The position numbers and the translations under genes were made by a program. From UBA10649 sp965227045 (GTDB taxonomy: Bacteria > Actinomycetota > Actinomycetes > S36-B12), in NCBI GenBank assembly GCA_965227045.1, contig OZ245718.1, positions 2,976,001 through 3,040,000 on the forward strand: a stretch of 64,000 bases of DNA. Direction: 5' to 3'. The notes beneath the pieces were generated by a model, which saw only the letters and a list, made by a program, of their open reading frames with translations, was not told where the DNA came from and made no database searches. This document shows positions 1 through 8,027 of the stretch, in pieces (the first letter of the stretch is position 1; every line of letters starts with the position of its first letter).

Positions 1-242
1 CGTTGTCGCCGAACAGTTTCGACATCCTCCTGGTCTTCGCGTTCACCGCGGCTGTCATCGGCGGTCTCGACAGCCTCGTCGGCGCTGTGTCGATGGGTAT
101 CTTCACCGGCCTGATCCTCTCGCTCGTCTCCGGCTACAGCGACTCCAGCAACGCGCCCGTCGTCGCGCTCGTCCTGCTCGCACTGAACCTCCTGCTCAAA
201 CCCGATGGGCTGTTCGGGCACGGAAATTCGAGGGCGGTCTAG
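1..242 (+). CDS. livH: LivH-type branched-chain amino-acid ABC permease, C-terminal fragment
   Basis: This is the last 79 or so residues of a membrane permease whose start lies before the window. Residues with the pattern VIGGLDSLVGAV followed by hydrophobic stretches match the conserved end of LivH, where a glycine-rich loop precedes the last membrane helices. LivH and LivM form the inner-membrane channel of high-affinity leucine/isoleucine/valine or urea-type ABC importers. The stop codon is directly followed by the ATG of livM with no gap, so the two are translationally linked. The substrate cannot be told from this fragment. Confidence 0.8.
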   Translation, partial: LSPNSFDILLVFAFTAAVIGGLDSLVGAVSMGIFTGLILSLVSGYSDSSNAPVVALVLLALNLLLKPDGLFGHGNSRAV

Positions 243-1670
243 ATGGAAAGCGTGCGAAAGGCTCTCCGCCTGCCCGGTGCCAGGCTGGTCACCCACCTGC
301 TGTTCGTCGTGGTCGTGTTCTTGGTCCTGACCTCGATCACCGACCACGTGGACCCGCTGACGAACTACTACATCGCGCTTGCTGGCATGTACGCGGCAGC
401 GATGTTCGGCATGGTCATCCTGGTGGGCCTGTCGGGCCAGGTGTCACTGGGCAACGGCGCCCTCATGGCCATCGGCGCGTACTCCTTCGCCCTCGTCTCA
501 CTCAACTGGCAGACGGTCCCGATCATCGGCGTCCCGATGAACGGCTGGTGGGCGATGGTCTTCGCCGGCATCGGTGGCATCGTGTTCGGCCTGATCATCG
601 GCGGGCTCGGTGCCCGGCTCAAGGGTCCGTACCTGGCCGGACTGACCCTCGGCATCGCGGTCGGCGTGCCCGCGATCGCCAACCGCTTTCCCGACCTGCT
701 GGGCGGCGAGAACGGCCTCATGCTCACCGTGCCGTATCCCGACGGCGGCTACGCCCCCGTCGATACAGGTGAGACCGACGAACAGTTCGTCACTGACCTG
801 CCGACATCGCAGGACGTGCTGCCATCGGACGGGTCGTCCGGTAGCGGAGACCTGCTCACTTCGGACAACTTCCCGTCCACCGACGCGGGAAGCGTCGCCC
901 CCGGTGACCTGCTCACCTCGGACAACTTCCCGTCCACCGACGCGGGAAGCGTCGCCCCCGGTGACCTGCTCACGGCTGACAATTTCCCGAGCACGGATCC
1001 GTCCTCCGGTGGCGACCTGCTGACCTCGGACAACTTCCCCTCGGATGGGGCATCGACCGACTCGCTGCCCTCAATCGACACCTCGGGTACCGACACGAGC
1101 GGCAGCACGGGCTCGGACGGCCTTGACGGGGGATTCGTCATCGAGCACTGGCAGGCGGGACTGTCGATCCTCGTCGCGTGCATCGTGCTGTTCATGGCCC
1201 TGAACCTGGTCCGGGGCCGTCAGGGCAACGTGTGGCGGGCCGTCCGCGACGATCCGGTCGCGGCAGCCGTCTCGGGCATGTCCCCGGCGTGGTCGAAGAT
1301 CACCGCGTTCGCGGTAAGCAGCTTCTTCGCGGCCCTGTCCGGCGGCGTGTTCGCGCAGATCTTGTCGTACGTCGGCCCCGGGGCATTCGCTCTCGGGCTA
1401 TCGCTGTCCTTGCTGGTCGGCGTGGTCCTCGGCGGGCGGTCGGCCCTGCTGGGCGCCGTGATCGGAGCGGTGCTCCTCGTGTGGCTGCCGGAGTTCATCC
1501 ACACCGCTGCGGGCGACCGAGGGTGGGAGGAGCAGGTCACGAACAACGCTCCGAACCTCATATACGGCTTACTCGTGGTCCTCGTCGTGCTCGTGGCACC
1601 AGGGGGAATCGTGGGTTCCCTGCAAGGACTTGTTGCAAAAGTAACGAAACGGGTACGGCCGAACCGCTAA
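243..1670 (+). CDS. livM: LivM-type branched-chain amino-acid ABC permease with a repeat-rich insert
   Basis: A 475-residue membrane permease of the LIV importer. Membrane helices begin near residue 15, and the LivM signature GQVSLGNGALMAIGAY lies at residues 65-80. The C-terminal half (from about residue 300) carries the second helical block with WRAVRDDPVAA and the Gly/Leu-rich helices typical of the family. Between them, residues 167-298 form an acidic Ser/Thr/Asp/Gly-rich insert with four tandem copies of a GDLLTSDNFPSTD-type unit. LivM proteins are usually 300-400 residues long, so the insert explains the extra length. It follows livH directly and precedes livK. The transporter assignment is firm; the role of the insert is unknown. 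Confidence 0.9.
   Translation: MESVRKALRLPGARLVTHLLFVVVVFLVLTSITDHVDPLTNYYIALAGMYAAAMFGMVILVGLSGQVSLGNGALMAIGAYSFALVSLNWQTVPIIGVPMNGWWAMVFAGIGGIVFGLIIGGLGARLKGPYLAGLTLGIAVGVPAIANRFPDLLGGENGLMLTVPYPDGGYAPVDTGETDEQFVTDLPTSQDVLPSDGSSGSGDLLTSDNFPSTDAGSVAPGDLLTSDNFPSTDAGSVAPGDLLTADNFPSTDPSSGGDLLTSDNFPSDGASTDSLPSIDTSGTDTSGSTGSDGLDGGFVIEHWQAGLSILVACIVLFMALNLVRGRQGNVWRAVRDDPVAAAVSGMSPAWSKITAFAVSSFFAALSGGVFAQILSYVGPGAFALGLSLSLLVGVVLGGRSALLGAVIGAVLLVWLPEFIHTAAGDRGWEEQVTNNAPNLIYGLLVVLVVLVAPGGIVGSLQGLVAKVTKRVRPNR
846..1049 (+). repeat. Tandem in-frame repeat inside livM
   Basis: Four consecutive units encode GDLLTSDNFPS-type peptides. Units 1 (846-902) and 2 (903-959) are both 57 bp and differ at only two positions. 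Unit 3 (960-1010) is 51 bp and diverged. Unit 4 begins at 1011 and degenerates after about 13 residues. The near identity of units 1 and 2 points to recent duplication by slippage or recombination. All units keep the livM reading frame. Confidence 0.92.
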
Positions 1671-1678
1671 TCCCAAAG

Positions 1679-1706
1679 TTGTTGCGGGGTTACCGGCTGG
1701 TAGGTA
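1679..1706 (+). promoter_or_regulatory. Possible promoter of livK
   Basis: TTGTTG (1679-1684) and TAGGTA (1701-1706) are separated by 16 bases in the 142-bp gap between livM and livK. The gap is larger than others in this cluster, which fits extra transcription of the binding-protein gene. The match is moderate and no start site is known. Confidence 0.3.
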
Positions 1707-1812
1707 CCCTCCAAAACACGTTGCGTTAACGGATGGCAATCAAAGATTCACCAGCACGCAATAAACAGTCACTAAGGCGTCGTCCGTGCGCCCTTCTTGG
1801 GGAGGAAAGTCC

Positions 1813-3099
1813 GTGAGCAGAATCATTGCGACCCGCGTGGTCGCACTTGGGGTGGTGGCGGCCGTTGGCCTGGCCATCGCCGCACCAGCCGGAGCGTCGG
1901 CGCCCGCCGCCGATCCCGGAGTCAGTAATTCGGAGATCGTGATCGGAACGACGGTTCCGCTGACCGGCCCCGCGTCGCCCGGCTACAAGGACATTGCGCC
2001 CGCTTCCCAGGCGTACTTCAACTACGTCAACGCGAACGGCGGCATCAACGGTCGCAAGATCAAGTACGTCGTCTGCGACGACAAGTACAACCCCGCCGAG
2101 ACGCGCAAGTGCACGAGCCAGCTGATCCTTCGCGACAAGATCTTCGCGATGTTCGGTGCGCTCGGCACCCCGACCCACTCCGCCGTCGTCGCTGACCTCA
2201 ACCGTCGCGGCATCCCGGACGTCTTCGTCAACACCGGTGGCACGTCGTTCGACAACGTCTCCAAGTTCCCGATGACTTTCCCGTACTTCCCGTCGTACAC
2301 GGTCGAGGCGAAGGTCATGGCGTACTACATCCAGAACACGCCCGACCTGAAGGCGAAGAAGGCCTGCTTCTTCTACCAGGACGGCGAGTTCGGCGAGAAC
2401 GCTCAGACCGGCTTCGACGCCGCTGGGCTGAAGTTCGCGGAGACCACCTCCTACTTCTCCGGCCAGCAGGCCGCTCCGTTCACCGCCCAGGTGACGAAGC
2501 TCAAGGCAGCCGGCTGCCAGCTCGTGGTGTTCTTCGGTGTCACGTCCGCGACCGCCCAGCTGCTCGGCACCGCCGCCCGCAGCGCGTTCGCTCCGACGTG
2601 GATGATCACCTCGGTCGGCTCGGATCCGTCGATCCTCGGCGCATCACTCGGCTCGGCTGCGAGCACCCTGATGAAGGGCATCTACGCCCCGAGCTTCCTG
2701 GCCCCCATCCAGGACACGGGCAACCCGTTCGTGTCGCAGATGAAGGTCATCGCCGACAAGAACGGCCTGCCGTGGAACTTCTACACCTACTACGGCATCA
2801 ACACCGCCTACGTCCTGTCCCAGGCACTCAAGGCGGCCGGTAAGAACCTGACCCGCACCGGACTCGTGAACGCCCTCCAGACGAAGGCCGCCACATTCCG
2901 TTCCGCAGCTGTGGTCCCGATGGTGATCGGTCGTGGCACCCACCAGGGTCTGACCGGCTACTACATGGGCCAGTACGACGGCTCGGGCCAGCTCCAGCGT
3001 CTGACCAGCTACATCATGACCGCGACGAGCGCGTCCACTGGTGCGGCCAAGCAGACGACGTTCAAGCCCGGTGCCCCCACTTCCAAGCTGCTTCCATGA
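1813..3099 (+). CDS. livK: Branched-chain amino-acid ABC transporter substrate-binding protein
   Basis: A 428-residue exported binding protein of the periplasmic-binding-protein type 1 (LivK/LivJ) family. The GTG at 1813 is chosen because GGAGGAAAG lies just upstream at 1801-1809. An N-terminal signal peptide (about residues 1-30, ending near GASA) is followed by the family opening SNSEIVIGTTVPLTGPASPG. FNYVNANGGINGRKI and FGALGTPT are also typical. There is no lipobox cysteine, which is unusual for a Gram-positive binding protein that must stay near the membrane. It lies downstream of livM and overlaps the hydrolase upstream region, so it probably feeds the LivHM permease. The ligand is not predictable from sequence alone. 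Confidence 0.9.
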   Translation: MSRIIATRVVALGVVAAVGLAIAAPAGASAPAADPGVSNSEIVIGTTVPLTGPASPGYKDIAPASQAYFNYVNANGGINGRKIKYVVCDDKYNPAETRKCTSQLILRDKIFAMFGALGTPTHSAVVADLNRRGIPDVFVNTGGTSFDNVSKFPMTFPYFPSYTVEAKVMAYYIQNTPDLKAKKACFFYQDGEFGENAQTGFDAAGLKFAETTSYFSGQQAAPFTAQVTKLKAAGCQLVVFFGVTSATAQLLGTAARSAFAPTWMITSVGSDPSILGASLGSAASTLMKGIYAPSFLAPIQDTGNPFVSQMKVIADKNGLPWNFYTYYGINTAYVLSQALKAAGKNLTRTGLVNALQTKAATFRSAAVVPMVIGRGTHQGLTGYYMGQYDGSGQLQRLTSYIMTATSASTGAAKQTTFKPGAPTSKLLP

Positions 3100-3107
3100 G
3101 GACGAAT

Positions 3108-4862
3108 ATGAGAATGTCTGTCAACCGCCGCGTCGTCGCGGCAGTCGCCACCGCTGGGCTGGTCGTTGTTGCCCTGCCGCTGACTGCGACATCGGCCAGT
3201 GCGGTCGATGCGTGCGCAGCGGGAGCCACCTGCGATGTCTCGCTCAACGGATCGCTCGGTGTGAGCGCCGGCAAGATCATGATGCCCGCGAACTTCAACG
3301 GCACCGTGCTCCTGTACTCGCATGGCTACCGGATCGGCACACCCGTGCCGGCCGCCCTCGCCGCCCCGCTTGGTCTGACGACGGATCCCACCGCCGTCCG
3401 CCTCTCGGTGCCGTCGTTCGCGGCCGCCTTCGGTTCGGATGTCGCCTTCATGGGCGGCAACGGCGCCGAGGTTGCTCCGAACAGCACCGTCGCGACGAAC
3501 CTGCTCTCGCAGGGCTACGCCCTCGCGGGTGCTGGCTACGCGAAGCAGGGCTGGGCATCGGCTGAGGGTGTGCAGGCAGGGGAGACCATGCTCGCGCACA
3601 TCGAGGCCGGCGCCATCCCGGGCGTCAAGAAGGTGCTGGTGTGGGGTTCGTCGCTTGGCGGACTCATCAGCCAGACCATCGCCGAGCGCAATCCGTCGAA
3701 GATCGCCGGCTCCTTGCCGGCCTGCGGTGTCCTCATGGGCCCGGAGCAGGCGTTCAACACGGCGATGTCCGTGATGTTCACCTGGAAGACCCTGATCGCT
3801 CCCACCCTGCGCGTGGCTAACTACCAGAGCTACCCGCAGGCACTGAGCGACCTGGCGACGGTCCTGGGAACCTTGAACTCGGTGGCGACCACGCCGATCT
3901 CGGCAGCCAAGTTCCCCACCGCGCAGGCGAACCTGCTCTCAGGTCTCCTCGGCGGGCTCCCGACGAAGTCGTCGGTCTACGACGGCATCACCGTCAACCC
4001 GATCATCGCGACTCTCGCTGCGAACCCGGCCATCGGCCCGGCAGCAGCACCGAGCGCGGCATCGGCCCAGGGCTACTCGCCCGTCACCGCGGGCGCCAGC
4101 TCGACCGTGGCGATGCTGCAGAACGTCGGAGGAGCCGCCGCACTTGGCATCCTCGGACGCTACGAGCTCGAGCAGCGCGCCCGTGCGATTGCGGGCATCC
4201 CGGCCGACCAGTCGGCGAACTTCAACGACAACGTTGAGGTCTCGTACACCAACCTGCTCTCCCCGGAGCAGGCTGGCGAGTTCGGCGACACCCTGAACGC
4301 CTCGACGGCCATCGCCGGCGGCGTGCTCAAGGTCATGCTGGGAACGCTCGATGCATCGAAGGGCAACCCGGCGATCCGCTTCGCGGCCAACCCGGCCGCA
4401 GTCGCGGCCGTCAAGGGACTGCCGGCCCCGACGGGCAAGTACACGGTTCCGACAGTGTTCCTGTCGACCACGTACGACTCGATCGTGCCTGCAGGAAACT
4501 CCTTCGAGTTCCACGAGCTGCTGGCCGCGAGCGCGAAGAAGCAGGGCGTCCTGCTCCGCTCCTCGCAGTTCTACACCTCTCCTCCTGAGGATGGCTGGAC
4601 GTCGTTCCTGCCGGGTGCCAAGGCACCTGACGCGGCGCTGTCCGTGGCCAAGCTCAATGGCTCCGGTGTCGGACACTGCGTGTTCTCGATGGACAGCCAG
4701 GTTCAGTGGATCAACGCGGTCGCCGCGCTCAACTCCATGAGCAACGCCAAGACCGCTGGCGACATCAAGAAGATCAACCACACCATGTGGCTGACTCCTG
4801 GTGTCAACGGTGACGGCTTCTTCGAGCCCGACCCGCTGCAGCACCCGGCCCTGGCTCGCTAG
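3108..4862 (+). CDS. Secreted alpha/beta-hydrolase-fold protein
   Basis: A 584-residue protein with an N-terminal signal peptide (ending near SASA, about residue 32). An alpha/beta hydrolase core is indicated by a nucleophile elbow G-S-S-L-G with Ser182, a candidate acid Asp457 in TYDSIVP and a candidate base His523 in GVGHCVF. Start 3108 is chosen because GAGGA (3098-3102) overlaps the livK stop and lies 5 bases upstream; ATG 3096 is the alternative. The large gap between Ser and Asp leaves room for a lid or cap domain. It is co-transcribed with livK, so a link between extracellular ester or amide cleavage and uptake is possible but only inferred. Substrate unknown. Confidence 0.75.
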   Translation: MRMSVNRRVVAAVATAGLVVVALPLTATSASAVDACAAGATCDVSLNGSLGVSAGKIMMPANFNGTVLLYSHGYRIGTPVPAALAAPLGLTTDPTAVRLSVPSFAAAFGSDVAFMGGNGAEVAPNSTVATNLLSQGYALAGAGYAKQGWASAEGVQAGETMLAHIEAGAIPGVKKVLVWGSSLGGLISQTIAERNPSKIAGSLPACGVLMGPEQAFNTAMSVMFTWKTLIAPTLRVANYQSYPQALSDLATVLGTLNSVATTPISAAKFPTAQANLLSGLLGGLPTKSSVYDGITVNPIIATLAANPAIGPAAAPSAASAQGYSPVTAGASSTVAMLQNVGGAAALGILGRYELEQRARAIAGIPADQSANFNDNVEVSYTNLLSPEQAGEFGDTLNASTAIAGGVLKVMLGTLDASKGNPAIRFAANPAAVAAVKGLPAPTGKYTVPTVFLSTTYDSIVPAGNSFEFHELLAASAKKQGVLLRSSQFYTSPPEDGWTSFLPGAKAPDAALSVAKLNGSGVGHCVFSMDSQVQWINAVAALNSMSNAKTAGDIKKINHTMWLTPGVNGDGFFEPDPLQHPALAR

Positions 4863-4878
4863 TCGAGCGCTAGGCGCA

Positions 4879-4920
4879 AGCGGAAGGGGGCGGGTGAGAG
4901 ATCACCCGCCCCCTTCCGCT
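4879..4920 (+). terminator. Strong hairpin terminator after the liv/hydrolase genes
   Basis: A perfect 19-bp stem (4879-4897 with 4902-4920) closed by a 4-base GAGA loop, 17 bases after the hydrolase stop codon. There is no clear T tract after it, as is common for hairpin terminators in high-GC actinomycetes. Confidence 0.85.
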
Positions 4921-4938
4921 GTCCGGTCCGATCCCCGG

Positions 4939-5032
4939 CCCGAATTGAACCGCCTCCCGGGTCAAATCCGGCTTTCGTACCCCGATCAGCCCCCAGAACA
5001 CCGATTTGACCCGGGAGGCGGTTCAATTCGGG
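4939..5032. repeat. Long intergenic palindrome, 30-bp perfect arms
   Basis: Two perfectly complementary 30-base arms (4939-4968 and 5003-5032) flank a 34-base spacer. It sits after the terminator at 4879-4920 and before the rplJ promoter. It encodes nothing and has no T tract. The overall design (long perfect arms, variable spacer, gene end) resembles the palindromes at 42484 and 59968, though the arm sequence differs. It could be a REP-like or transposable miniature element, or a bidirectional barrier to transcription. Confidence 0.85.
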
Positions 5033-5040
5033 AGGGCGAT

Positions 5041-5070
5041 TTGCCGGGGTTGCCTTGCAGCCCGTAGCCT
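5041..5070 (+). promoter_or_regulatory. Promoter of rplJ-rplL
   Basis: TTGCCG (5041-5046) and TAGCCT (5065-5070) are spaced by 18 bases. The same layout, with an 18-base spacer and a TAGNCT -10, occurs in front of rpsL and rplM in this window, which supports a house-keeping sigma-factor promoter. Transcription would start near 5077, leaving a leader of about 178 bases. Confidence 0.6.
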
Positions 5071-5076
5071 GTGTCC

Positions 5077-5254
5077 ACCGAAGACCGCTGGTCGCTGACG
5101 ACAGGCAACTGTCGCCAGCTGAAGGTTCCGCGAGAGCGGACGACCCGCGTAGGTGACCGAGACAAGTCGGCTGGCGCCACGTGCGCCGCCTGACCCGCCC
5201 CGAGCGCCTGCGCCGGGGCGTTCTGCATTCGTGGGGCGAAACGAAGGGAGCCCC
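5077..5254 (+). promoter_or_regulatory. L10-type ribosomal-protein leader of rplJ
   Basis: The leader starts with the CCGAAGACCGCTGGTCGC-type motif (5078-5095) characteristic of actinobacterial rplJ leaders, where the L10/L12 complex binds its own mRNA. Near its end, CGCCCC and GGGGCG (about 5198-5221) can form a GC hairpin followed by TTCTGCATT, a possible attenuator. The Shine-Dalgarno GAAGGGA just before the ATG at 5255 lies downstream of this hairpin. Confidence 0.65.
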
Positions 5255-5932
5255 ATGGCACGGCCGGACAAGGCGAGTTCCGTCGCCGAGCTCACCGACC
5301 ACTTCCGCAGCTCGAACGCGGCAGTGCTCACCGAGTACCGCGGCCTGACCGTCGCGCAGCTCAAGACGCTGCGTCGCACGCTCGGAGATACCGTCACATA
5401 CGCGGTCGTCAAGAACACCTTGACGAAGATCGCAGCAAAGGAAGCCGGCGTCACCGGCGTCGACGACCTCCTCGCCGGACCGAGCGCCATCGCGTTCGTT
5501 CGTGGCGACGCGGTCGACGCGGCGAAGGCGATCCGCAACTTCTCCAAGGAGAACCCCGCCCTGGTCATCAAGGGCGGCTACATGGATGGTGCGGCACTCA
5601 GCGCCGCAGACATCAACAAGATCGCCGACCTCGAGTCGCGCGAGGTTCTCCTGTCCAAGCTCGCGGGCGCCATGAAGGCGAAGCAGTCTCAGGCTGCCGC
5701 GCTGTTCGCCGCTCCGCTGGCCAAGACCGCTCGCGCCCTCGGCGCGCTGCAGTCCAAGCTCGAAGCGGACCCCTCTGCCTCTGCCGCACCGGCCGAAGCA
5801 GCGGAGCCCGCCACCGAGGCACCTGAAGCACCCGAGGCGCCCGTCGCCGAGGAGACCGCAGTCGAGGCACCCGCCGAGACGGCATCACAGACCGAGACGC
5901 CTGCCGTCGAGGACACCACCACCGAGGGCTGA
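5255..5932 (+). CDS. rplJ: 50S ribosomal protein L10
   Basis: A 225-residue L10, the stalk base that anchors L7/L12 dimers on the large subunit and recruits translation factors. The N-terminal domain shows the family pattern VLTEYRGLTVAQLKTLRR and VVKNTLTKIAAKEAG, and the middle has LAGPSAIAF. The C-terminal helix that binds L12 is followed by an acidic Ala/Glu/Pro tail of about 55 residues, longer than in most L10 proteins (165-180). ATG 5255 with GAAGGGA upstream is the start. It is paired with rplL and preceded by its own leader. The usual upstream rplK-rplA pair is not here; the liv genes are. Confidence 0.97.
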   Translation: MARPDKASSVAELTDHFRSSNAAVLTEYRGLTVAQLKTLRRTLGDTVTYAVVKNTLTKIAAKEAGVTGVDDLLAGPSAIAFVRGDAVDAAKAIRNFSKENPALVIKGGYMDGAALSAADINKIADLESREVLLSKLAGAMKAKQSQAAALFAAPLAKTARALGALQSKLEADPSASAAPAEAAEPATEAPEAPEAPVAEETAVEAPAETASQTETPAVEDTTTEG

Positions 5933-5980
5933 GGCCCACCCACCCGGCCCTCGGCCGGATTTACCTGAAAGGACGCCACC

Positions 5981-6367
5981 ATGGCGAAGTTGAGCACCGA
6001 TGAGCTTCTCGACGCGTTCAAGGAAATGACGCTGCTTGAGCTCTCCGAGTTCGTGAAGCAGTTCGAGGAGACGTTCGACGTCACCGCAGCAGCCCCGGTC
6101 GCCGTGGCTGCTGCCGCTGGCCCCGCCGCTGGCGGCGGCGAGGCAGAGGCCGAGCAGGATGAGTTCGACGTCATCCTCGAGGCTGCTGGCGAGAACAAGA
6201 TCCCCGTGATCAAGGAGGTGCGCGCACTCACCAACCTCGGTCTCAAGGAGGCCAAGGACCTGGTCGAGGCAGCACCGAAGGCCGTTCTGGAGAAGGTCAC
6301 CAAGGAGGCCGCAGAGAAGGCCAAGGAGACCCTCGAGGGCGCCGGCGCCAAGGTCACCGTCAAGTAA
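5981..6367 (+). CDS. rplL: 50S ribosomal protein L7/L12
   Basis: A 128-residue L7/L12, the multi-copy stalk protein that activates EF-Tu, EF-G and other GTPases. The N-terminal dimerisation domain (about 1-32) contains LLELSEFVKQFEETF. A flexible Ala/Gly/Pro hinge follows (about 36-54), and the C-terminal domain has IKEVRALTNLGLKEAKDLV. Length is normal. In the short gap after rplJ a 6-bp GC hairpin (5944-5958) followed by ATTT may help set the ratio of L10 to L12, though that is inference. A strong terminator follows. Confidence 0.98.
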   Translation: MAKLSTDELLDAFKEMTLLELSEFVKQFEETFDVTAAAPVAVAAAAGPAAGGGEAEAEQDEFDVILEAAGENKIPVIKEVRALTNLGLKEAKDLVEAAPKAVLEKVTKEAAEKAKETLEGAGAKVTVK

Positions 6368-6378
6368 GCACGCACGAC

Positions 6379-6419
6379 AAGGAAGAAGGGCGGCCCCATC
6401 GGGGCCGCCCTTCTTCCTT
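6379..6419. terminator. Terminator between rplL and the convergent efflux gene
   Basis: A perfect 19-bp stem (6379-6397 with 6401-6419) and an ATC loop, 11 bases after the rplL stop. The stem ends in A/T-rich steps in both directions, so it can serve rplL and the opposite-strand MFS gene alike. Confidence 0.9.
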
Positions 6420-6434
6420 TGTGTTCAGGTGGAA

Positions 6435-8027
6435 CTACTCGCCCATCACCGCGGGATGATCGGAGTTCGCGCCGCGCAGCTTCACGTCCTTGAGGAACAG
6501 CGCGAACACGAATGCGACGACGAGGATCGGCACCGCGCACAGGAACACCGTGCTCAGTGACGACGTGAACGACTCCAGCACGATCGGCCTGATCGTGTCG
6601 GGAAGCGCGGCGATGTTGGACATCGCGCTGGTGATTCCTGAGATCTGCGACTCGCTGCCGGAACCCGCGGGCAGGTTGCTGGTCAGCTCCGAGGTCAGGC
6701 GCGCGGTCATGACCGCGCCGAACAGCGCGGTGCCGATCGTTCCGCCGACCGACCGGAAGAACGTCGAGCCGCTCGTCGCGACGCCGACGTCCTTCGGGTT
6801 CACCGAGTTCTGCACGGCGATGATGAGCACCTGCATCACGTTGCCGATACCCAGCCCCAGGACGAGCAGCGCGAGCGCGATCTGCCAGTACGGAGTGTCG
6901 ACCTTGGTCGTCGACAGCATGAACATGCCGATAGCCGCGAGCGCCGTCCCGATCACGGGGAAGATCTTGTAGCGACCCATCCGTGAGATGAGGCGGCCGG
7001 AGACGATCGAGGCGACGAGCAGGCCCGCCATCATTGGCAGCAGTTCCAGGCCGGCCTGGGTCGGAGAAGCACCCTGCACTACCTGCAAGAACAGCGGCAT
7101 GAAGACGATCGCGCCGAACATTGCCAGGCCGACGATGAAGCCGATGACGCTTGTGGTGCGGAAGACGCCGTTCCCGAACAGGGCCATCGGCACGATGGGC
7201 TCGGACACCCGCAACTGGCGCATGACGAATGCGAACAGCAGCGCGACGGTCACCAGGCCCATGCCGATGATCTGCGGAGAGGTCCACGGGTAGCGCGCCC
7301 CTCCCCATTCGAAGATGAGCAGAAGCACGCAGACACCGACGACGAGCATGGCCGCGCCGAGGTAGTCGATCACGTGCTGGACCTTGTGCTTGGGCACCTG
7401 CAGCACCGTCGTGATGACCAGGAAGGCTGCGATACCGACCGGGATGTTGATGTAGAAGATCCACCGCCACGTCAGGGAGTCGACGAAGAAGCCGCCGAGG
7501 AGGGGGCCGGCAATGCTGGCCACCGCGAACACTGCACCGAACAGTCCGGTGTACTTGCCGCGATCGCGCGGGGGGATGACGTCGGCGATGACTGCCATGA
7601 CCAGGACGATCAGTCCGCCACCGCCCAGGCCCTGGATGCCGCGGGTCACGATGAGCATGCCCATCGACGTCGACGCTCCGGCGAGCAGCGAGCCGGCCAG
7701 GAAGATGATGATCGCGGCCTGGAGCATGATCTTGCGGCCGTACAGGTCGGAGATCTTGCCCCAGATCGGCGTCGACGCCGTCGACGCGAGCAGGTAGGCG
7801 GTGACGACCCAGGACAACTGGCCCAGGCCGTTCAGGTCGCTGGTGATGCGGGGGAGCGCGGTCGACACGATGGTCTGGTCGAGCGCCGCCAGGAACATCG
7901 TCAGCATGAGCGCGAACATGGTCAGGCCAAGACGGCCGCCGTGAATCAGCTCATGGTCGGGTGCACCCTCGGCGATGAGGGTCGCTTCGGGGTCTGCGGT
8001 CGTACTGGGATCGGGATCAAGACTCAT
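6435..8027 (-). CDS. DHA2-family MFS drug/proton antiporter
   Basis: A 530-residue transporter of the EmrB/QacA (DHA2, 14-helix) family. It exports toxic compounds across the cell membrane using the proton gradient. Visible motifs are LDQTIVSTALPRI in helix 1 (the DHA2 start), GKISDLYGRKI (motif A, loop 2-3), the rich glycine helix with IQGLGGGGLIVL, and GPLLGGFF followed by WRWIFYINIP (motif C region). The start overlaps the marR stop by 4 bases, so the regulator and pump form one operon read toward rplL. Substrates cannot be predicted. It sits antisense between rplL and rpoB, where no efflux gene is needed, which suggests insertion. Confidence 0.92.
   Translation of the reverse strand: MSLDPDPSTTADPEATLIAEGAPDHELIHGGRLGLTMFALMLTMFLAALDQTIVSTALPRITSDLNGLGQLSWVVTAYLLASTASTPIWGKISDLYGRKIMLQAAIIIFLAGSLLAGASTSMGMLIVTRGIQGLGGGGLIVLVMAVIADVIPPRDRGKYTGLFGAVFAVASIAGPLLGGFFVDSLTWRWIFYINIPVGIAAFLVITTVLQVPKHKVQHVIDYLGAAMLVVGVCVLLLIFEWGGARYPWTSPQIIGMGLVTVALLFAFVMRQLRVSEPIVPMALFGNGVFRTTSVIGFIVGLAMFGAIVFMPLFLQVVQGASPTQAGLELLPMMAGLLVASIVSGRLISRMGRYKIFPVIGTALAAIGMFMLSTTKVDTPYWQIALALLVLGLGIGNVMQVLIIAVQNSVNPKDVGVATSGSTFFRSVGGTIGTALFGAVMTARLTSELTSNLPAGSGSESQISGITSAMSNIAALPDTIRPIVLESFTSSLSTVFLCAVPILVVAFVFALFLKDVKLRGANSDHPAVMGE

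Noticed and set aside
846..1049. Tandem repeats as a CRISPR array
   Set aside because: The units are contiguous with no spacers, in frame and translated within livM.
5689..7470. Open frame of about 590 codons on the minus strand across rplJ, rplL and the MFS gene
   Set aside because: It runs antisense through two certain ribosomal genes and in another frame of the MFS gene. Its sequence is only a shifted reading with Arg/Ala/Ser bias.
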